From the NCBI GenBank assembly GCA_963920765.1, contig OY987249.1, forward strand, positions 6,306,188 to 6,370,187: DNA of 64,000 bases, written 5' to 3'. Positions within the stretch are counted from its first letter, which is position 1; every line of letters starts with the position of its first letter. A program made the position numbers and the translations under genes. Shown here in pieces: positions 32,206 through 44,284 of this stretch. Origin of the DNA: Ulota crispa (Eukaryota; Streptophyta; Bryopsida; Orthotrichales; Orthotrichaceae). Under the pieces are notes generated by a model. It ran no database searches. It worked only from the letters and a program-made list of their open reading frames with translations, and was not told the DNA's origin.

Positions 32206-32526
32206 TCAGTTCTTTCCTTTCATTTAGAATTGGCAAATTCAGAGGGATTATAGGATTTTGAGGGATTAGCCTAAACGGTCCACTTCATTTCTGAGCCCTT
32301 TGTGAGGTTGCAATACGCAGTTGAGAGCGCAACGCTTGCTGCTGTTAACAAGCCGCTGCTGAGACTAGAGTTGTACGTTTTGAAGGCTCCAAGCAAAGTG
32401 GAAGAAGCAGGTCTTGGACCAGTTTTTCCGAAGAATCAAATACAACCGTGTGTCCCGGAGTTTTCTAAGGCGCAACTCGATGCCCTTCTCGGTACTATGG
32501 ATCGATGTTGTTGAACAAGTACTATG

Positions 32527-32767
32527 AACACCATATTAGGTAAATTGGGAAAATGGGGTCCCAATTTGTATGTCACCTAGATCCAGAGAAGTTACCTTAA
32601 ATTAGATCCAAAGGTATCAGATTCAGTTTAAGCCACTCAGATTTGTTCCCTCGCAAAATTCTTCCTCTCAGGTGACGACAAGTGCTGACCTTGATTTTAG
32701 GTGATCACCTAAAACCTTTGAAAATCCAAAAAAGTACTCTATTTCCCAATTTACCTAATATGGTGTT
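32527..32767. mobile_element. 241-bp MITE inserted upstream of F-box copy A
   Basis: Inverted ends AACACCATATTAGG / CCTAATATGGTGTT, with TATG on both sides. The paralogous sequence at 45,316-45,319 has a single TATG and no insert, so this is a clean insertion visible by comparing copies. The superfamily is not clear. Confidence 0.85.
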
Positions 32768-32836
32768 TATGCCTTTAAACTGCTAAACATGTCAACACTT
32801 TGATTTCGGAGGCATATTAGCGCTCAATAGAACCGC

Positions 32837-32915
32837 ACAATCAGTGGTTTGGTTTACGTGTGTTCACTTTGAACTGAGTGGTTTGGTTTACGTGTGTTCA
32901 CTTTACACTGATGTG
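32837..32915 (+). repeat. Short tandem duplication upstream of F-box copy A
   Basis: A segment containing GTGGTTTGGTTTACGTGTG is present twice here and once at the equivalent place before copy B (near 45,400). Confidence 0.8.
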
Positions 32916-33151
32916 CTTGCAGGGCTTAGCAGGAGCTGAGAGTTCAGTATAAATTACGTATGCAACAGCGATAGACAAGATTGTTGTAAGGAAAATAGGA
33001 CAGAAATACATGGACTTTATCTGAGGCTGCAACAAAGGACCGATAGGATTGCCAGCATTGCAGTACAGAATCCCACTGGTTGTGCACTCAAGGTGCTAGG
33101 AAGATTGAGGGCTATTGCTCCTGTAATTGCTCTTTGAGCTTGTAAGGAACA

Positions 33152-35284
33152 ATGGAACGGGATTACATAGATTCCGCCAAGGCCGCAGCGGAGACAAATA
33201 GAGTTGCCAGCGTAGCAGAAGAGAATTTCAAGCAAGTAGTCCTCTCCCTCAAGAATTGCTTACAAGTGGTATACAAGACGCTGCTGATGTTGAAGGTGGA
33301 CCCTAAGTGCATCTGTGTGAACTCCACCAACAACGGGGAGTCCCAATGGAAGAGGAGAAATGACCTTAACTACAGAGCCAATGACATTGGACGTGTGCTT
33401 CACAGAACTCTTACCAAGATTGAATCCAAGCTTGAGGAATCAAATGCTATGCTTGTCCAGCCCAAGCATCCGGCAATAGTCAGAGATGACAAATTGTGGT
33501 GGTGCAATCGCGTTTGTGTGTATGAAAAGGTCGACATGGATAGCGATGTGTGGTATAATACGCCACCGATGATACTAGAATTGGTGTTTGCTCGGCTACC
33601 CTTGAACCACATGTTTCAAATGCGAGGCTTATCAAAGTATTGGCGAGCTTCAATCGTGTCACCATCCTTTCAACATGCTTTCGGCACAACTACGTCACCC
33701 AGGTCTTTTTCTGTCATTCTCTTGATCTTAAAGCAGCGTATTTTTTTTTTTTGATTTTCGTTGGTAGAGCGACACGCACCCCACCACGTGAGCAGGTAAG
33801 GAAAATTTGGATAGAATTGGATAGAATCATTGATGTCTACTTATTCATACATAAAATCTATTAATTTTAATAACTTTCATCCAAAATCTGCTGAATCTGC
33901 TGAAACTTGGGGAGGGTTTCGGCAAATTCATCCATTTTTTCCAGAGATTTTTTTCTAGTGTTCAAGTTGCCAAGCTGGTTTCAAGGTAAGATTTAGGCAA
34001 ATTTTTGCCAAGAAAATTTAAGTTGTCTTGAAGGATCAAAAAGCATTTTTTTGTGTCTGTTTTTTTTTTGGTCTAACACAGATTCTTGTTTCATAGGTTT
34101 GCCATTGTAGATGGACCTATAGCTAGAACGTCGAGACTATGGACTTTTGGAACCAAGGAGTGGAAAGTGTACAAGTGTCCATTTGATTTTCTACCTAGTC
34201 AGTGCAATAATCTTGTTGCTGGAGACAAAGGATTGATGTGTTGTCGATATCAAGGTCCAAGCAGCAAACGCACCAAAGTGAGTATCTTCTACTCTCCATA
34301 AGATATCAACAAGTTGTTGAACAATAAATAATCTTGCACATATCAAGAGAATTATTATTCAATATTGCAAGTATTAGCCGATAGAACAAAACAAAATATT
34401 AAAACAGACACGAAAGTCCTATGTGGCCTACCCAATTCTTCATCATTTGACAATCTTTGTAATTTTTTTGCATGTTTTTGGGTATTGTGCCATAGGACTT
34501 GTACATGTGCAATCTGCTAATGCAAGCATGGAGAAAGCTTCCCCTCCTGTTGCAAGTGCAAAGGTTTGATCTCGTACACTTGGTCACAAACAAACAAAGC
34601 AAGCAATACACCATCACAATTGTAAGCAATGATTTGCAACGAAACAAGCATCGTTGCGGGAGAGCAAAAGCAGTTGTGGAGGTTTACGATTTTGCAAGAA
34701 AGATGTGGAGTGCTAGCGACGGTGTTTTCTAGTCGGGTGGGAACAATCTCCTCTACTACAAGAAATATGTACAAAAAATATGTGGAGGGGAAGTTTGTTG
34801 GAATAAGAGTGTATGACAAGACCACGAGTTACTCCACGAGCATACCATGCAACTTTTTGAACTTGGACAACATCATCCTCTCCGAGAGGGTGGGTTTCTT
34901 TCTTTTGGTGGAGCATCAAGGGCAGATCTACGTGCTGCGTACAGAGGCGGTGACGAGCGGAGTGTGGGTGTGTCGCCCTCCTAATCACGCGTGGGAAAAG
35001 CTCTACTCTGTCCCAAAACCCAAGGACCTCAAGTACTACTTCTTCTCTCTCTTAGTCTCTGCGGATATGATCATCATCTTTGGCATCAAACGCAGCTTAT
35101 ATGTCAACAACATGAACAACATGGAAATTATGTACTATCTGGATCCTGATGAGCCAAAAGACCTCTTCTACTTCCGGAAGCTTGACAGGCTCAAGAGACA
35201 TGGATTGACGTGACCAAGCATGGAATTTCCTGCCTCCAATCGCCACTAATCATGTTCGAAATACGTCTGGATGGAATACCATAA
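33152..35284 (+). pseudogene. F-box/kelch-type gene, copy A, disrupted
   Basis: Three exons can be matched to copy B: 33,152-33,702, 34,097-34,277 and 34,496 onward, joined at AG/GT donors and TTTCATAG / CCATAG acceptors. The product would be an F-box protein, the substrate-binding part of an SCF ubiquitin ligase. The F-box lies at about residues 133-175 (ILELVFARLP, then LSKYWRASI) and is followed by a kelch-like region (RLWTFGTKEWK, LYMCNLLMQAWRKLP, GVWVCRPPNHAWEKLY). Three lesions show in the last exon relative to copy B. They are a TAG at 34,730-34,732, about 13 extra bases near 34,760-34,780 that shift the frame, and one missing base near 35,190. If translated it would stop after the first kelch-like units. 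Intron 1 is also about 300 bp longer than in copy B. Confidence 0.85.
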
Positions 35285-36775
35285 ACCTCTTGTGCATCTA
35301 AGTAAATTTCTATTAACAATTTAGGGCCGAGGGCGCCCCTGGCTCAAGGTTGATGTGCACACTGGAATCCTAAAACTGGCTAAATTAGCAAGATTGCTAC
35401 AAAAAATTTATGTATTTAATTTTTTCTGAAACTTTACAATGTTAAATTTGCAAATTATTACTTTTTAGTAGAGTTTTTAGCCACTTAAGGCTAGAGTGAA
35501 AATCATATTTGAGATCACTAGGTAGCATTCTTTTTTCATGTTTTCTCAATATATGCTTGGATCTTGTTGAGATCTACCCATATAGATGGAATACATATTA
35601 CTAAATCTATTACTTGGTCAAATCTTGCAAGTGTAGCCCAAATGACCAAAAAGATTAGAACACATCCATGCCAAGTTGAGGGCGTTGTTATTTCCAAAAT
35701 CATATATGGTGCTGTGAGGTCAAATTTGAGTCTTTTAGAGCCCAAATGTGAATTTGAGAAACTGCAATGTGGTAGGTGACCTTCATACCAAGCATATGAA
35801 AATTCTTTCAGTTGAATCTAAGTTTGGACAAGAATTTCAAGCATTGAGAAGCGAGGGGGTCTTTGTACAATTTTTACTCACGATTCTTTAACTTGACTCC
35901 CTTCAGTCCAAGCTTCTAGATTCAATATAAATCCAATAACAGCGTACACATGCTTGCTTAATAAGAAATTCCCGTGCCCTCCAACTTTGTTCCCATATCA
36001 ATTGCAATTATGTCATTCTTCAAAAGTTATTTAAAAAAAACAGCTTCAAACGACCAAAATTGGCACTCCTGGCCCTAAAGGGTTAAGTTTCTGTTAATGT
36101 CAAAAAGCTGCTTCTGCATGCCGAATGCACATCTAAGCAAGTTTCTATGGCAAAAAGCTCTGTCTGGATGGAATATCGTAAGCCTCATGAGCATGTAAGT
36201 TAAGCTGGATTCTATGCCGGAGCTTCTCACTGCAGCAGTAGGGCAGTCCAAACTTTAGAGCTTAGCTCCTAAACAACCCAACATGCCGCTGCGATCAAAA
36301 TAGGGTATTTTTCCCATATTTAGAGGTGTTGTTGTTTTGGATTTTGCTTGGATTTTTGAGGGTTGTGTATTGCTGTTCATCTCCACCTTTTGCAATGTTA
36401 GGCATGTTTTTACGATTGTTTTTCTGATTTTGCAAAGCGTTTGTATTGGAAGTGGGCTACAAATACGTAGCTGGAGCGTATCTGCGACTTACGGATCCTT
36501 GCGGTGGATCCCCAAAATGAACAAGTAGCCGGAGCGCCAAGAGCAAGCGCTCTTGTCTAGCCGCTCCAATTCACAGTCCTAACTTATTTTAATAATTATT
36601 AAGAAGATCAATGGAGGATGCAAGCATAGCATAGAAACAAGCGCCAAAAATATGAAGTACAAATACTGGAACTATTAACAAAACCAAGCATTACTATAGC
36701 ATAAAGAGAGTTGCATACCCCTCCATATGACCAAGGATGAATCATGAGGTAACTTTGCCTATATAAGGCAACCTA
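35285..36775. other. Intergenic, downstream part of duplication copy A
   Basis: No supported gene. The start (35,285-35,320) and the later part (36,100-36,260, 36,580-36,775) match sequence after copy B (47,650-47,815 and 48,460-48,645) at moderate identity. The stretch 35,320-36,090 has no counterpart there and may be an insertion. Confidence 0.55.
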
Positions 36776-37375
36776 ATTGTTAAGGCAACCAAAATGCACT
36801 ATTTACTGTATGTCAAAATGTTCCTAAAAAAAGTGCGCTTGAAGATCCATGTTAATAAGATCTCTTCTTTCTTTTATTCTTTTCTCTGCCGTTTTTGTAT
36901 GTTCAGACACTATCCTCGCAGGGGGTGGAGAAGAGGATTCAAAAGTAAGAAAATTTTCTCGCCAATCTTGGTCAGATTTTATCGTGATAAAACAATTTTT
37001 GGTTTGGGTAGTGAATTCTTGCTGTAAAGTTGATGTTTTGGACCCTGCAGGCAATGTGCCATCTTCATCATGCATGTTTAGGGTTTCTCATCTCAAATAT
37101 TGTGCTTGTTGCAGTATACACGCAAGTTTTGGCAAGCAATTTTCTTCCTCACCTACATTGGTTGTTAAATACTTTGACAATAACGTCTTGTCCTTGAGGC
37201 CAAGTTTCGAAGCTACGTTTTTGTGGCAAGTGCTGCGCTTTATCATTAAGAAAGAAATATTATGTATCTTGTACTTTCCTGGTTTTCTATGCAGGAATAA
37301 ATTCTTTTGTTTTGGATGCTTGTTGATTTAATGTTGCTCTCTACAATTTTGAGTTTGAGTTTTGTGTAGGATGAG
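36776..37375 (+). repeat. Near-identical block, copy 1 (with 37,376-37,690)
   Basis: Matches 48,645-49,245 almost base for base; I saw one difference in about 600 bp (C/T near 37,182). The paralogous sequence just outside differs by roughly one base in eight to ten. The block carries the short ORF described separately. Confidence 0.85.
36849..37331 (+). CDS. Hypothetical secreted-type ORF, 160 codons
   Basis: No family recognised. The N-terminus (residues about 5-25, LLSFILFSAVFVCSDTILA) looks like a signal peptide with a plausible cleavage site after the alanine. The rest is rich in Cys, Phe and Ser. It recurs as an identical 160-codon ORF at 48,719-49,201. Splice-like sites inside it (AAAAGTAAGAAAA near 36,940 and CCTGCAG near 37,050) suggest that, if expressed, the mature mRNA may encode only the first 30 or so residues joined to another frame. 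The open frame may be chance. Confidence 0.25.
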   Translation: MLIRSLLSFILFSAVFVCSDTILAGGGEEDSKVRKFSRQSWSDFIVIKQFLVWVVNSCCKVDVLDPAGNVPSSSCMFRVSHLKYCACCSIHASFGKQFSSSPTLVVKYFDNNVLSLRPSFEATFLWQVLRFIIKKEILCILYFPGFLCRNKFFCFGCLLI

Positions 37376-37570
37376 CACTACAGGGAAAAGGGTCATTTTA
37401 TGACTAATGCATATGACTCTTGCTTGCCATTTAAAATGAGTTGTATTTTGGAGAGTCATATAATAGAGTCATATATAGTGTAAATTGTATGTTCTCCAAA
37501 ATATGACTGATTTTGGATGGCAATCAAGGGTCATATGCATTAGTCATAAAATGATCCTTTTCCCATAGTG
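37376..37570. mobile_element. CACTA-type MITE, copy 1
   Basis: The 195-bp inverted repeat opens CACTACAGGGAAAAGGGTCA and closes with the complement ending CATAGTG. Flanking triplets are GAG and AAG, nearly the 3-bp duplication expected. Present at the same place in the duplicate (49,246-49,440). Confidence 0.75.
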
Positions 37571-37572
37571 AA

Positions 37573-37674
37573 GGGCCTCACGCAAAGGCATTCTCACGTT
37601 TAAGTCATTGGGAACAAGGGTACAACCCAAGTAAGTAGTGGCCCAAATGTGAGGATGCCATTGCGTGAGGCCTT
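37573..37674. mobile_element. Small inverted-repeat element, copy 1
   Basis: Opens GGGCCTCACGCAAAGGCATT and closes ATGCCATTGCGTGAGGCC, about 100 bp. Directly abuts the CACTA-type MITE. Also at 49,443-49,546. Type not determined. Confidence 0.65.
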
Positions 37675-38303
37675 TAGCTTGCACAAACATTGTTTGAAAA
37701 AAAATTGTCACATGTCCTTTTTGTTGATAAAAGTGAGGTTATGTAGGTTGGCATCACTTTACGATTTTTGTAGTTATGTGCACAAGTATAAGGGAACAAA
37801 AAAAAACACAAGGGATTTTGCTCAAACAAAGCTTACATAGTGAGGTTGCTCTTATCCCTTTGAATTAGTTTTGTTTATTATGGTGCGTAGCACAATCTTT
37901 GGGAAATATTCTTTGAAACGACTACTGCGAACTTGAGAAGCATAATGGCAATAAGAAATTGAGTAGTGGTTGTGGTTTTGTTCTACTCTTCATATGAACT
38001 AGTACGCCTAGTCCCCACTTTGCAATGTCTCTTAATTTTTGGTGACTTTTCACCCTCCTTTCCCTCCCTTTTTGTCTTCCTCCCCTCTCTTCAAATTTTA
38101 AACTCTAGGTCATGGACCGACACCCAATGCTTGATACCCGTGCTTTATAATTAAAAATTTTGATTGGTGTTATAAGAGAATTTTGAATTAGAGAATTTTG
38201 AATTACTGGATAGACTCTTGTTGCTTTATAATAGAGAGGAAGTGAAATTGGTTTGTAAATATGTTTTAAAAATACTATGTGAAATATAGGCATTGGGCCA
38301 TTG
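37675..38303. other. Intergenic, paralogous to about 49,547-50,170
   Basis: Same order of sequence in both copies with small indels; no ORF supported. Confidence 0.6.
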
Positions 38304-38717
38304 TAGGGCATTGATATGTGTATCACACCCTTTGAACTACTGTACCACATTCCTAGGGTAAATTTCAGATTTCCACCATCAAAAAGCTGAATTTGAGAAT
38401 TTTGAATTGAGATTTGGACTCAGAGACCATGTTTTGGTTTAGAATCATTAAAAAAGTCGTAATTCAACAACACTCAATGAAAAAGTTTAGCTAGGGAGAA
38501 GTATTTCTTTTACTTTTGTTTGTAAAAAAATATAAGCTTTTTCATTGGGTGTTGTTGAGTTGCAACTTTTTTATGGTTCTAAACTAAAACATGGTCTCTA
38601 AGTTCAAATTTGAATTCAAAATTCTCAAATTTAGCTTTTTGATGGTAGAAATCTAAAATTTACCCTAGGGGTGTGGTACAGTAGTTCAAAGGGTGTGGTA
38701 CACATATTAATGCCCTA
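38304..38717. mobile_element. Foldback element with about 190-bp arms
   Basis: The arms start TAGGGCATT and contain CACACCCTTTGAACTACTGT and CTAGGGTAAATTT. They are complementary over nearly their whole length around a short centre near 38,520. The paralogous place (about 50,170-50,240) lacks it, so it entered copy A after the duplication. A transcript would fold into a long hairpin. Confidence 0.8.
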
Positions 38718-39690
38718 TGTTGTATTGTGAAGTTGACGTGTCCCCTCATTCCAAATTGACTCAAGAGGTTGGAGCCTATCAAGGTAACTACAATTTTGTG
38801 GAATTGCATTACAATAAACAGACTCATACCCAAGCGTTTAAGGGTTTGGGGTACCTCCAGGTCTCAAAAAATTCAAGAAAAAATTCATTAGGGTTAGCCT
38901 TTCAACAAGCTGTCCCAAAACATGTTTTTTATGAAACAAGGTATTGTAGTTTATTTTATATAAAATGGCAAAGTTGCAGCTCATAGGGTCCCTACTAACT
39001 TCTCTAAACTACCCTTGAAACTGTTTGGATGTGTTCCTATACATGTACTTAACAATTCCAATACTAACCCTCTCAAAGTAGCTTAGCACTTGACATGCAG
39101 CAAAATTTGCTTGTGCAAAAGGCATTCACTGCTCCACTTTGGATTCAACAGTAGTTGGAAAAATCCCAAAAAGTAGGGATCATAATTGGAACGCTAGGAG
39201 AACAAACCCTCTACCCTACATGATAAGTTTATGGAACCACTTGGAGAGTGATGGATATCTAGGGCAAAGGAGCCATAAGGTAGTCGCTCTAAAACCGTCA
39301 CTTTAAGGGCTGTTCTGGATTTTCATGGGCTTTTCAAGACATGAAGATTTTCTACCTAATTTTTTGTCAAAGAGAAATGGATGCTAAATGTAACCCAATT
39401 TTTTTCATATTTTTTGAAGCATTATTGAATTGTTGATGAATTTTCAAAGTTTTTTTGTTGTAGACACCTATTTGTGACCCTAGGTCTCCCATAAAAGCGT
39501 CCCCTTGCAACTTGTAAAGAGATCAAGTGAATAGAGGAGTATGATTGACTCTTGCGATAAAATACTCATTTTTTTTTAAGACTAAGAAGGGTCCATCCAA
39601 GAATCATCTCAAATCCATTCTTGGACTGGCTATAGAACTCTTTAAATGTGAGGATCGCAATTAGAGCAGACTACCTTAGCAGCTCCTACG
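38718..39690. other. Intergenic
   Basis: The first part (38,718-38,810) continues the match to 50,235-50,345. After that no gene or repeat partner was seen. Confidence 0.5.
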
Positions 39691-40025
39691 AGCACAGACG
39701 GTGAGACGGATCGGTGTCGCATCCATGAAATTTTCCCTATTTGTAAGTATCGTGAGAACGTATCAAGTTGTGAACACCTCGAATGAGACAATTCCCACAA
39801 GTCAAGTTATATCAGGGTCCGTGAGAAAGCAACAACTTCAAATGCACACATCGCTCTGCGTAGTCGAAACCAACATCAACAAAACACGCACTTATACGCA
39901 CAGACACCAAACCAGAAGTCCATAACCAGATGCCAATCAGATTGTGAGAGTAGGCGTTGGAGAGAGAGAAAGCTAGTCTCGGGATTCAATGGGTGGGAGG
40001 TCATAAATGGACATTCGTTTCTAAA
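39691..40025 (-). pseudogene. Remnant of the MIP1-like gene 3' end (duplication copy A)
   Basis: GGTGAGACGGATCGGTG at 39,700 matches the last codons of the MIP1-like gene (51,330-51,346). The following 300 bp match the units of the tandem repeat downstream of that gene (50,625-51,200). So the duplicated segment reached the end of the neighbouring gene, and copy A keeps only this tail. Confidence 0.7.
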
Positions 40026-42000
40026 ATGCGGTAAGTTATCCCTTTAGATACTTACTTATGTCAAAGAACTTGCATAATATAAAGTACCGTTGGATATTTG
40101 TTAGTCTTGCATCATAGTTTTGTAATTCTTATGGCATCCCAATTGAATAGACCAAATTTTAGCTTCAAAAAGTCTAAATCCCATAATTCACAAAAAAAGA
40201 GTATTAAACTCATGGCTTTACGTGATACTTGATTAAAAAACATTAGTGATGAACTTTTGAGGTTTGATTGCATGGCTATGGAAAAAACATCCATACAATA
40301 TATTTTCTTCTTACAAACATCTTCAAAACATTTCTAAATTCCTTCTATATAGATTTTAATATGAGGGTGGTCATGACCAAAATTAGTAAAATAGATATTT
40401 CTTTGTGGTAATTAGATTTTGCTATCTAACTCATACATTATGATTAAGGAAAATTTTCAAAACAGAGGCACAAATATGAAAAATGCTACAAGGGTACCGC
40501 TTCAAAACAGTTATAAATAGGAGATTGGTACAATTATAAAATAAATTGTAATTCTCCTTAAAACATTAGTTTGGACATCACACTAAACATTAACTAACTT
40601 CCAAAATACTTAATCCCTAAGAGTCCAAAGTGCCCAATATGGCCAAAGGGGGTGCTTGGAGCTGTGAAAGTACACAGAAGAAGCATTTTGAGCTCAAACT
40701 TTGGTCTGCCACTCAAGTGCAAATGGAGTTGCTAGTGCAACAAGGCTTGTTGTTCCTTGAAGCGCCTATTTTGCTCTAGATTCTACATGGAATATGGGAA
40801 ATACTCTATTTTTTTAGCAATTAGTAGAAGAATATCTTTGGGCAATCAAAGGGAGCGGCTTAGAGAGCAGATGGAATGGGTGCTCCCATGTCTTGTATTG
40901 TACAAAGGAGAAGTTTGGAGTGTATCAACTTTTTTTTTCTTGATTTGGGCAAGATTTTTGTAGCTCTATATAAAGTAAGGAACTAGTGGAATCCAATTAC
41001 TTTGAGTGACCATATCTTTTGGAGTTTTTTCCATTTGTGGAGTTGTTTTTTCCATCAAGTAAGCTAGACACAATATTATGGAATCAACCAATATGTAAAT
41101 TTTTTTTTGGGAAAATATTTCATCAAAGTCCAAAATCCATATTGTAAACTACTGCCCAAATTGGCATATATGAAATTCTCAACAATGGGGATTTTTCAAA
41201 TTTACTTAGATTTGAAATCAGATTGGTTTGAAACATTTGATTATAGTTGGGTATAGAATGACCGGTTCAGATTATGTAGTTACTTGTTCAACTTTTCAAA
41301 AGTTCAAGGAATGTGTTGAAGGTTTCATATTGGAGTTATGCTAAGTTTTCTTAGCCAGACGCTTAGGGATTAAAAGTCTCTCCAAATCAAGCCTAAACAA
41401 CAAAATTTTAGGAAAGGAATCCTTACAATTGCTGTCCGTTTTCCAAAATTATGTTATTTAGGCTTGAGTTGGAGAAGCCTTTAAGTATTCTAGAAGTTTT
41501 TATACATTTAATGTGATGTCCAAACCAATATTTTATGGAAAATTGCAAATTATTTTGAAATTGTGCCCCTACTTGTAATTAATTTGAAACACTGCCCCCC
41601 CTTGTTTGTAATGTTTTTCATTTTTGTGCCCTAACTTGTAATTTTTCCTTATGATTAAGTTTGTACTTCTAAGCAAGGGTTTCTTTTCTGGCAAAAATTT
41701 GCCTAAATCTTATTTCAAATACTTACTGGCTCCCATAACACTAGAAAATATGATGAAGAAATGGATGAAAAATCCAAATCCCTCTCCAAGCCAACACCTA
41801 ATTGCCATATTTTGGATGAAGTTTACTAATATTAGTATACTTTATGGATGAACAAGCACATGTCAAAGATTCTATCCAATTTTGTTCATTTTATCCTAAT
41901 CTCCTTGCATTTTTAGGTGCGGGTTGTTCTACCCTCATAAAATGAAAAAACAAACACTTTCTTTGAACATGATAATATGTTTATTTTGCCACAAGTCCTC
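40026..42000. other. Intergenic, nothing supported
   Basis: AT-rich with short ORFs only. A segment near 41,560-41,650 repeats CCTACTTGTAATT-like phrases, which could be the end of an old element. Confidence 0.4.
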
Positions 42001-42196
42001 CCCATTGTACCAACAAGGTCATGCCTTCCATGGCCCCCATGCCACTCCTCTCGTGCCACCCTTGATTGAACTTGTACTCTACTTATATTTAGCTTTATTT
42101 AAACTTGTACTCTACTCAATTTTTACACAAAAATTGTCTGCGCCCAATGAGATGGAAGTGGAGGAAGCTATGGAAAAAATTGGACACAACATTCAA

Positions 42197-42227
42197 TTAT
42201 CTAATTATCTAATTATCTAATTATCTA

Positions 42228-42276
<49 letters not shown>
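42197..42276. repeat. TTATCTAA repeats and (TA)n tract
   Basis: Four to five copies of TTATCTAA followed by roughly 20 TA units. Confidence 0.9.
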
Positions 42277-42279
<3 letters not shown>

Positions 42280-42477
42280 ATCATGTGGACTGTTTTGGAT
42301 GAAAAGTAAAATAAAGCAAAGTTACACTAAAATATGACAAATTACTAGAAGTTGCACCACTCACTGCAAGTTATACCACAACATTCTATTTTATCTAAGT
42401 ACAACACTATTTTTTATTTGCTTCACTAGAAGTTAACAACAGGTCACTAGCAATTGCACAACAACTTTCTCTTAGCA

Positions 42478-43015
42478 ATAGGGGGGCACAAGGATAAGGG
42501 AGACGGGGATAAGAGGCACAAGGATAAGAGGCCTAGGAATAGGGGGCACATTCAAAGATAGGAAGGCACATGCAGGGATAGGGGGACACGGGGATATGGA
42601 GCATGGGAATAGGTATTCATGGAGACAAGGGGCACGGGGATAGAGGGGCACGGCAATAAGGGGCCCGAGGTTGGGAGAGTACGGGGATAAAGGGGCATGG
42701 GGATAGAGGGCATGGAGATAGGGGGGCATGGGGATAGGAGGGCATGGAGATAGGGGGCACAAGGATAGGGGGGCACAAGGATAGGGGGCATGGGGATAGG
42801 GGGCACGGGGATAGGGGGCATGGGGATAGGGGGCACGGGGATAGGGGGCATGGGGATAGGGGGCACAGGGATAGGGGGCATGGGGGTAGGGGGCACGGGG
42901 ATAGGGGGCACAAGGATAGGGAGGCACAAGAATAGGGGGCACGGGGATAGGGGGCACAAGGATAGGGAGGCACAAGAATAGGGGGCACATGGATAGGAGG
43001 CATTGAGATAGGAGG
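42478..43015 (+). repeat. G-rich 15-bp minisatellite
   Basis: About 30 copies of a 15-bp unit, consensus GGGGGCACGGGGATA, most regular at 42,780-42,915. Because 15 is a multiple of three, all minus-strand frames stay open as PYPHAPYPRA-type repeats; these ORFs are by-products, not genes. Each unit has two G runs, so G-quadruplex formation on the plus strand is likely. Confidence 0.9.
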
Positions 43016-43089
43016 ACACAAAGATAAGATTGTTATTACACAATTTTTTATTGCAAGGATATTTTTGTTGCCTCTGTTGGTACAATGGG

Positions 43090-44161
43090 TATGTAAACTA
43101 GTATAAATAGACTAGTTTGCAAACCTATTTAGCAAAGCTAAATGTGTAATGGTGATTCCATTTAGCATAGGTTGAGATTTGAATAAAAAAAGTTCATTTG
43201 GGTGATTGCAAGAAATAGTAGTACTACATTGAGTGGTATTAGGATTGTATCTTTTGCTTAACAAGTCCTTTTGACTTGAAACTTCAAGGTAAGGAAAACA
43301 TCAAAGTTATTGAAGTTTTTAAAAAAAATTGGTATTTTTCAAAATTATTTTACTATTTATAATTAAATACCAATTGCATGTCTACCCTAATGGTTTTGGG
43401 GGTTTTCAATACTGCATTAGGTTAAAAAATGCAAAATTTTGGTCACAAATCAAGGTAGTGATTCAAGAGGCATCATTACACAAATCTATTGATTGGTTTT
43501 GCAAATCTCAAAATTCTATGCCCTGCACGTTATCTCAAGGTGGGCATCCTATCTCCTTGCCTAGATGATGGACATAAATCTTCCTAGAAAAAGTACTTTC
43601 ATCAATTCAAGCCAATCAAGAAGGCCAAAAATTACCAATTTTTGTTTTATTTTTTTGGTTTTTTTGTAATTAATAAAAATCAAATATGGCAGCCTAGAAA
43701 TTCAAGTAATATTTGCTCCACATTCCTGTATAGTACTCCCCTCCATTTATTGGCATTACATAGTACCACTAACCATTGACATCATCTGAGAATGTGAATT
43801 TTTTTTCATCCATTCATTGAATTGCCATTATTAATAGTTGGCCTTCCTAAATGACATGCCACTTGCCTCGTTTCCAATAGATTTGGGATGGGAGGGACAA
43901 TTCAGATTTCCACTGTGAGGATGCTGTGTAGTACTCGCGGTACTGGTAGCATTGCCAATATTACACCCAAAAAGAGGCATTTTGAGACAAAACTGTGAAG
44001 TGTTTCTTGCAACTACCCATTTAGCATCCATTTAGCATAGGTAAATTAATTTACCTTCCATTTAGCAAGAGTTGAGATTTATTTGTAAAAAAAATCCATT
44101 TATTTTTCAACTTTTACTTTTGTTGAAAATTTATGTTGGTTGAACATGTACTCTATTCTAC
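43090..44161. other. Intergenic, nothing supported
   Basis: No recognisable ORF. Repeated phrase CATTTAGCATAGGT near 43,155 and 44,027. Confidence 0.4.
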
Positions 44162-44284
44162 CACTAGTAGAAAATTGTGTTGAAGTCAACACAAACTACA
44201 TGATGTTTTCATGCTTCTAACGCAAATTTTTGCGTTAGAAGCATGAATGCATCATGTTGACTTCAACACAATTTTCTACTAGTG
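44162..44284. mobile_element. 123-bp CACTA-type hairpin MITE
   Basis: Opens CACTAGTAGAAAATTGTG and closes with its complement; most of its length is one hairpin. TAC flanks both ends (44,159-44,161 and 44,285-44,287), the 3-bp duplication expected of the CACTA superfamily. Confidence 0.9.

Larger units (their letters stand above)
42001..43089. mobile_element. 1.09-kb TIR element containing two simple repeats
   Basis: Ends are CCCATTGTACCAAC (42,001-42,014) and its exact complement (43,076-43,089). The interior holds TTATCTAA repeats, a (TA)n run and a G-rich minisatellite. A fragment of a related element is at 31,935. No transposase and no clear target duplication. Confidence 0.6.

Noticed and set aside
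42472..43085. Three overlapping minus-strand ORFs (134-177 codons) rich in Pro, Tyr, Cys and Ala
   Set aside because: They are the three readings of one 15-bp DNA repeat; period divisible by three keeps every frame open. No start context or conserved flank.
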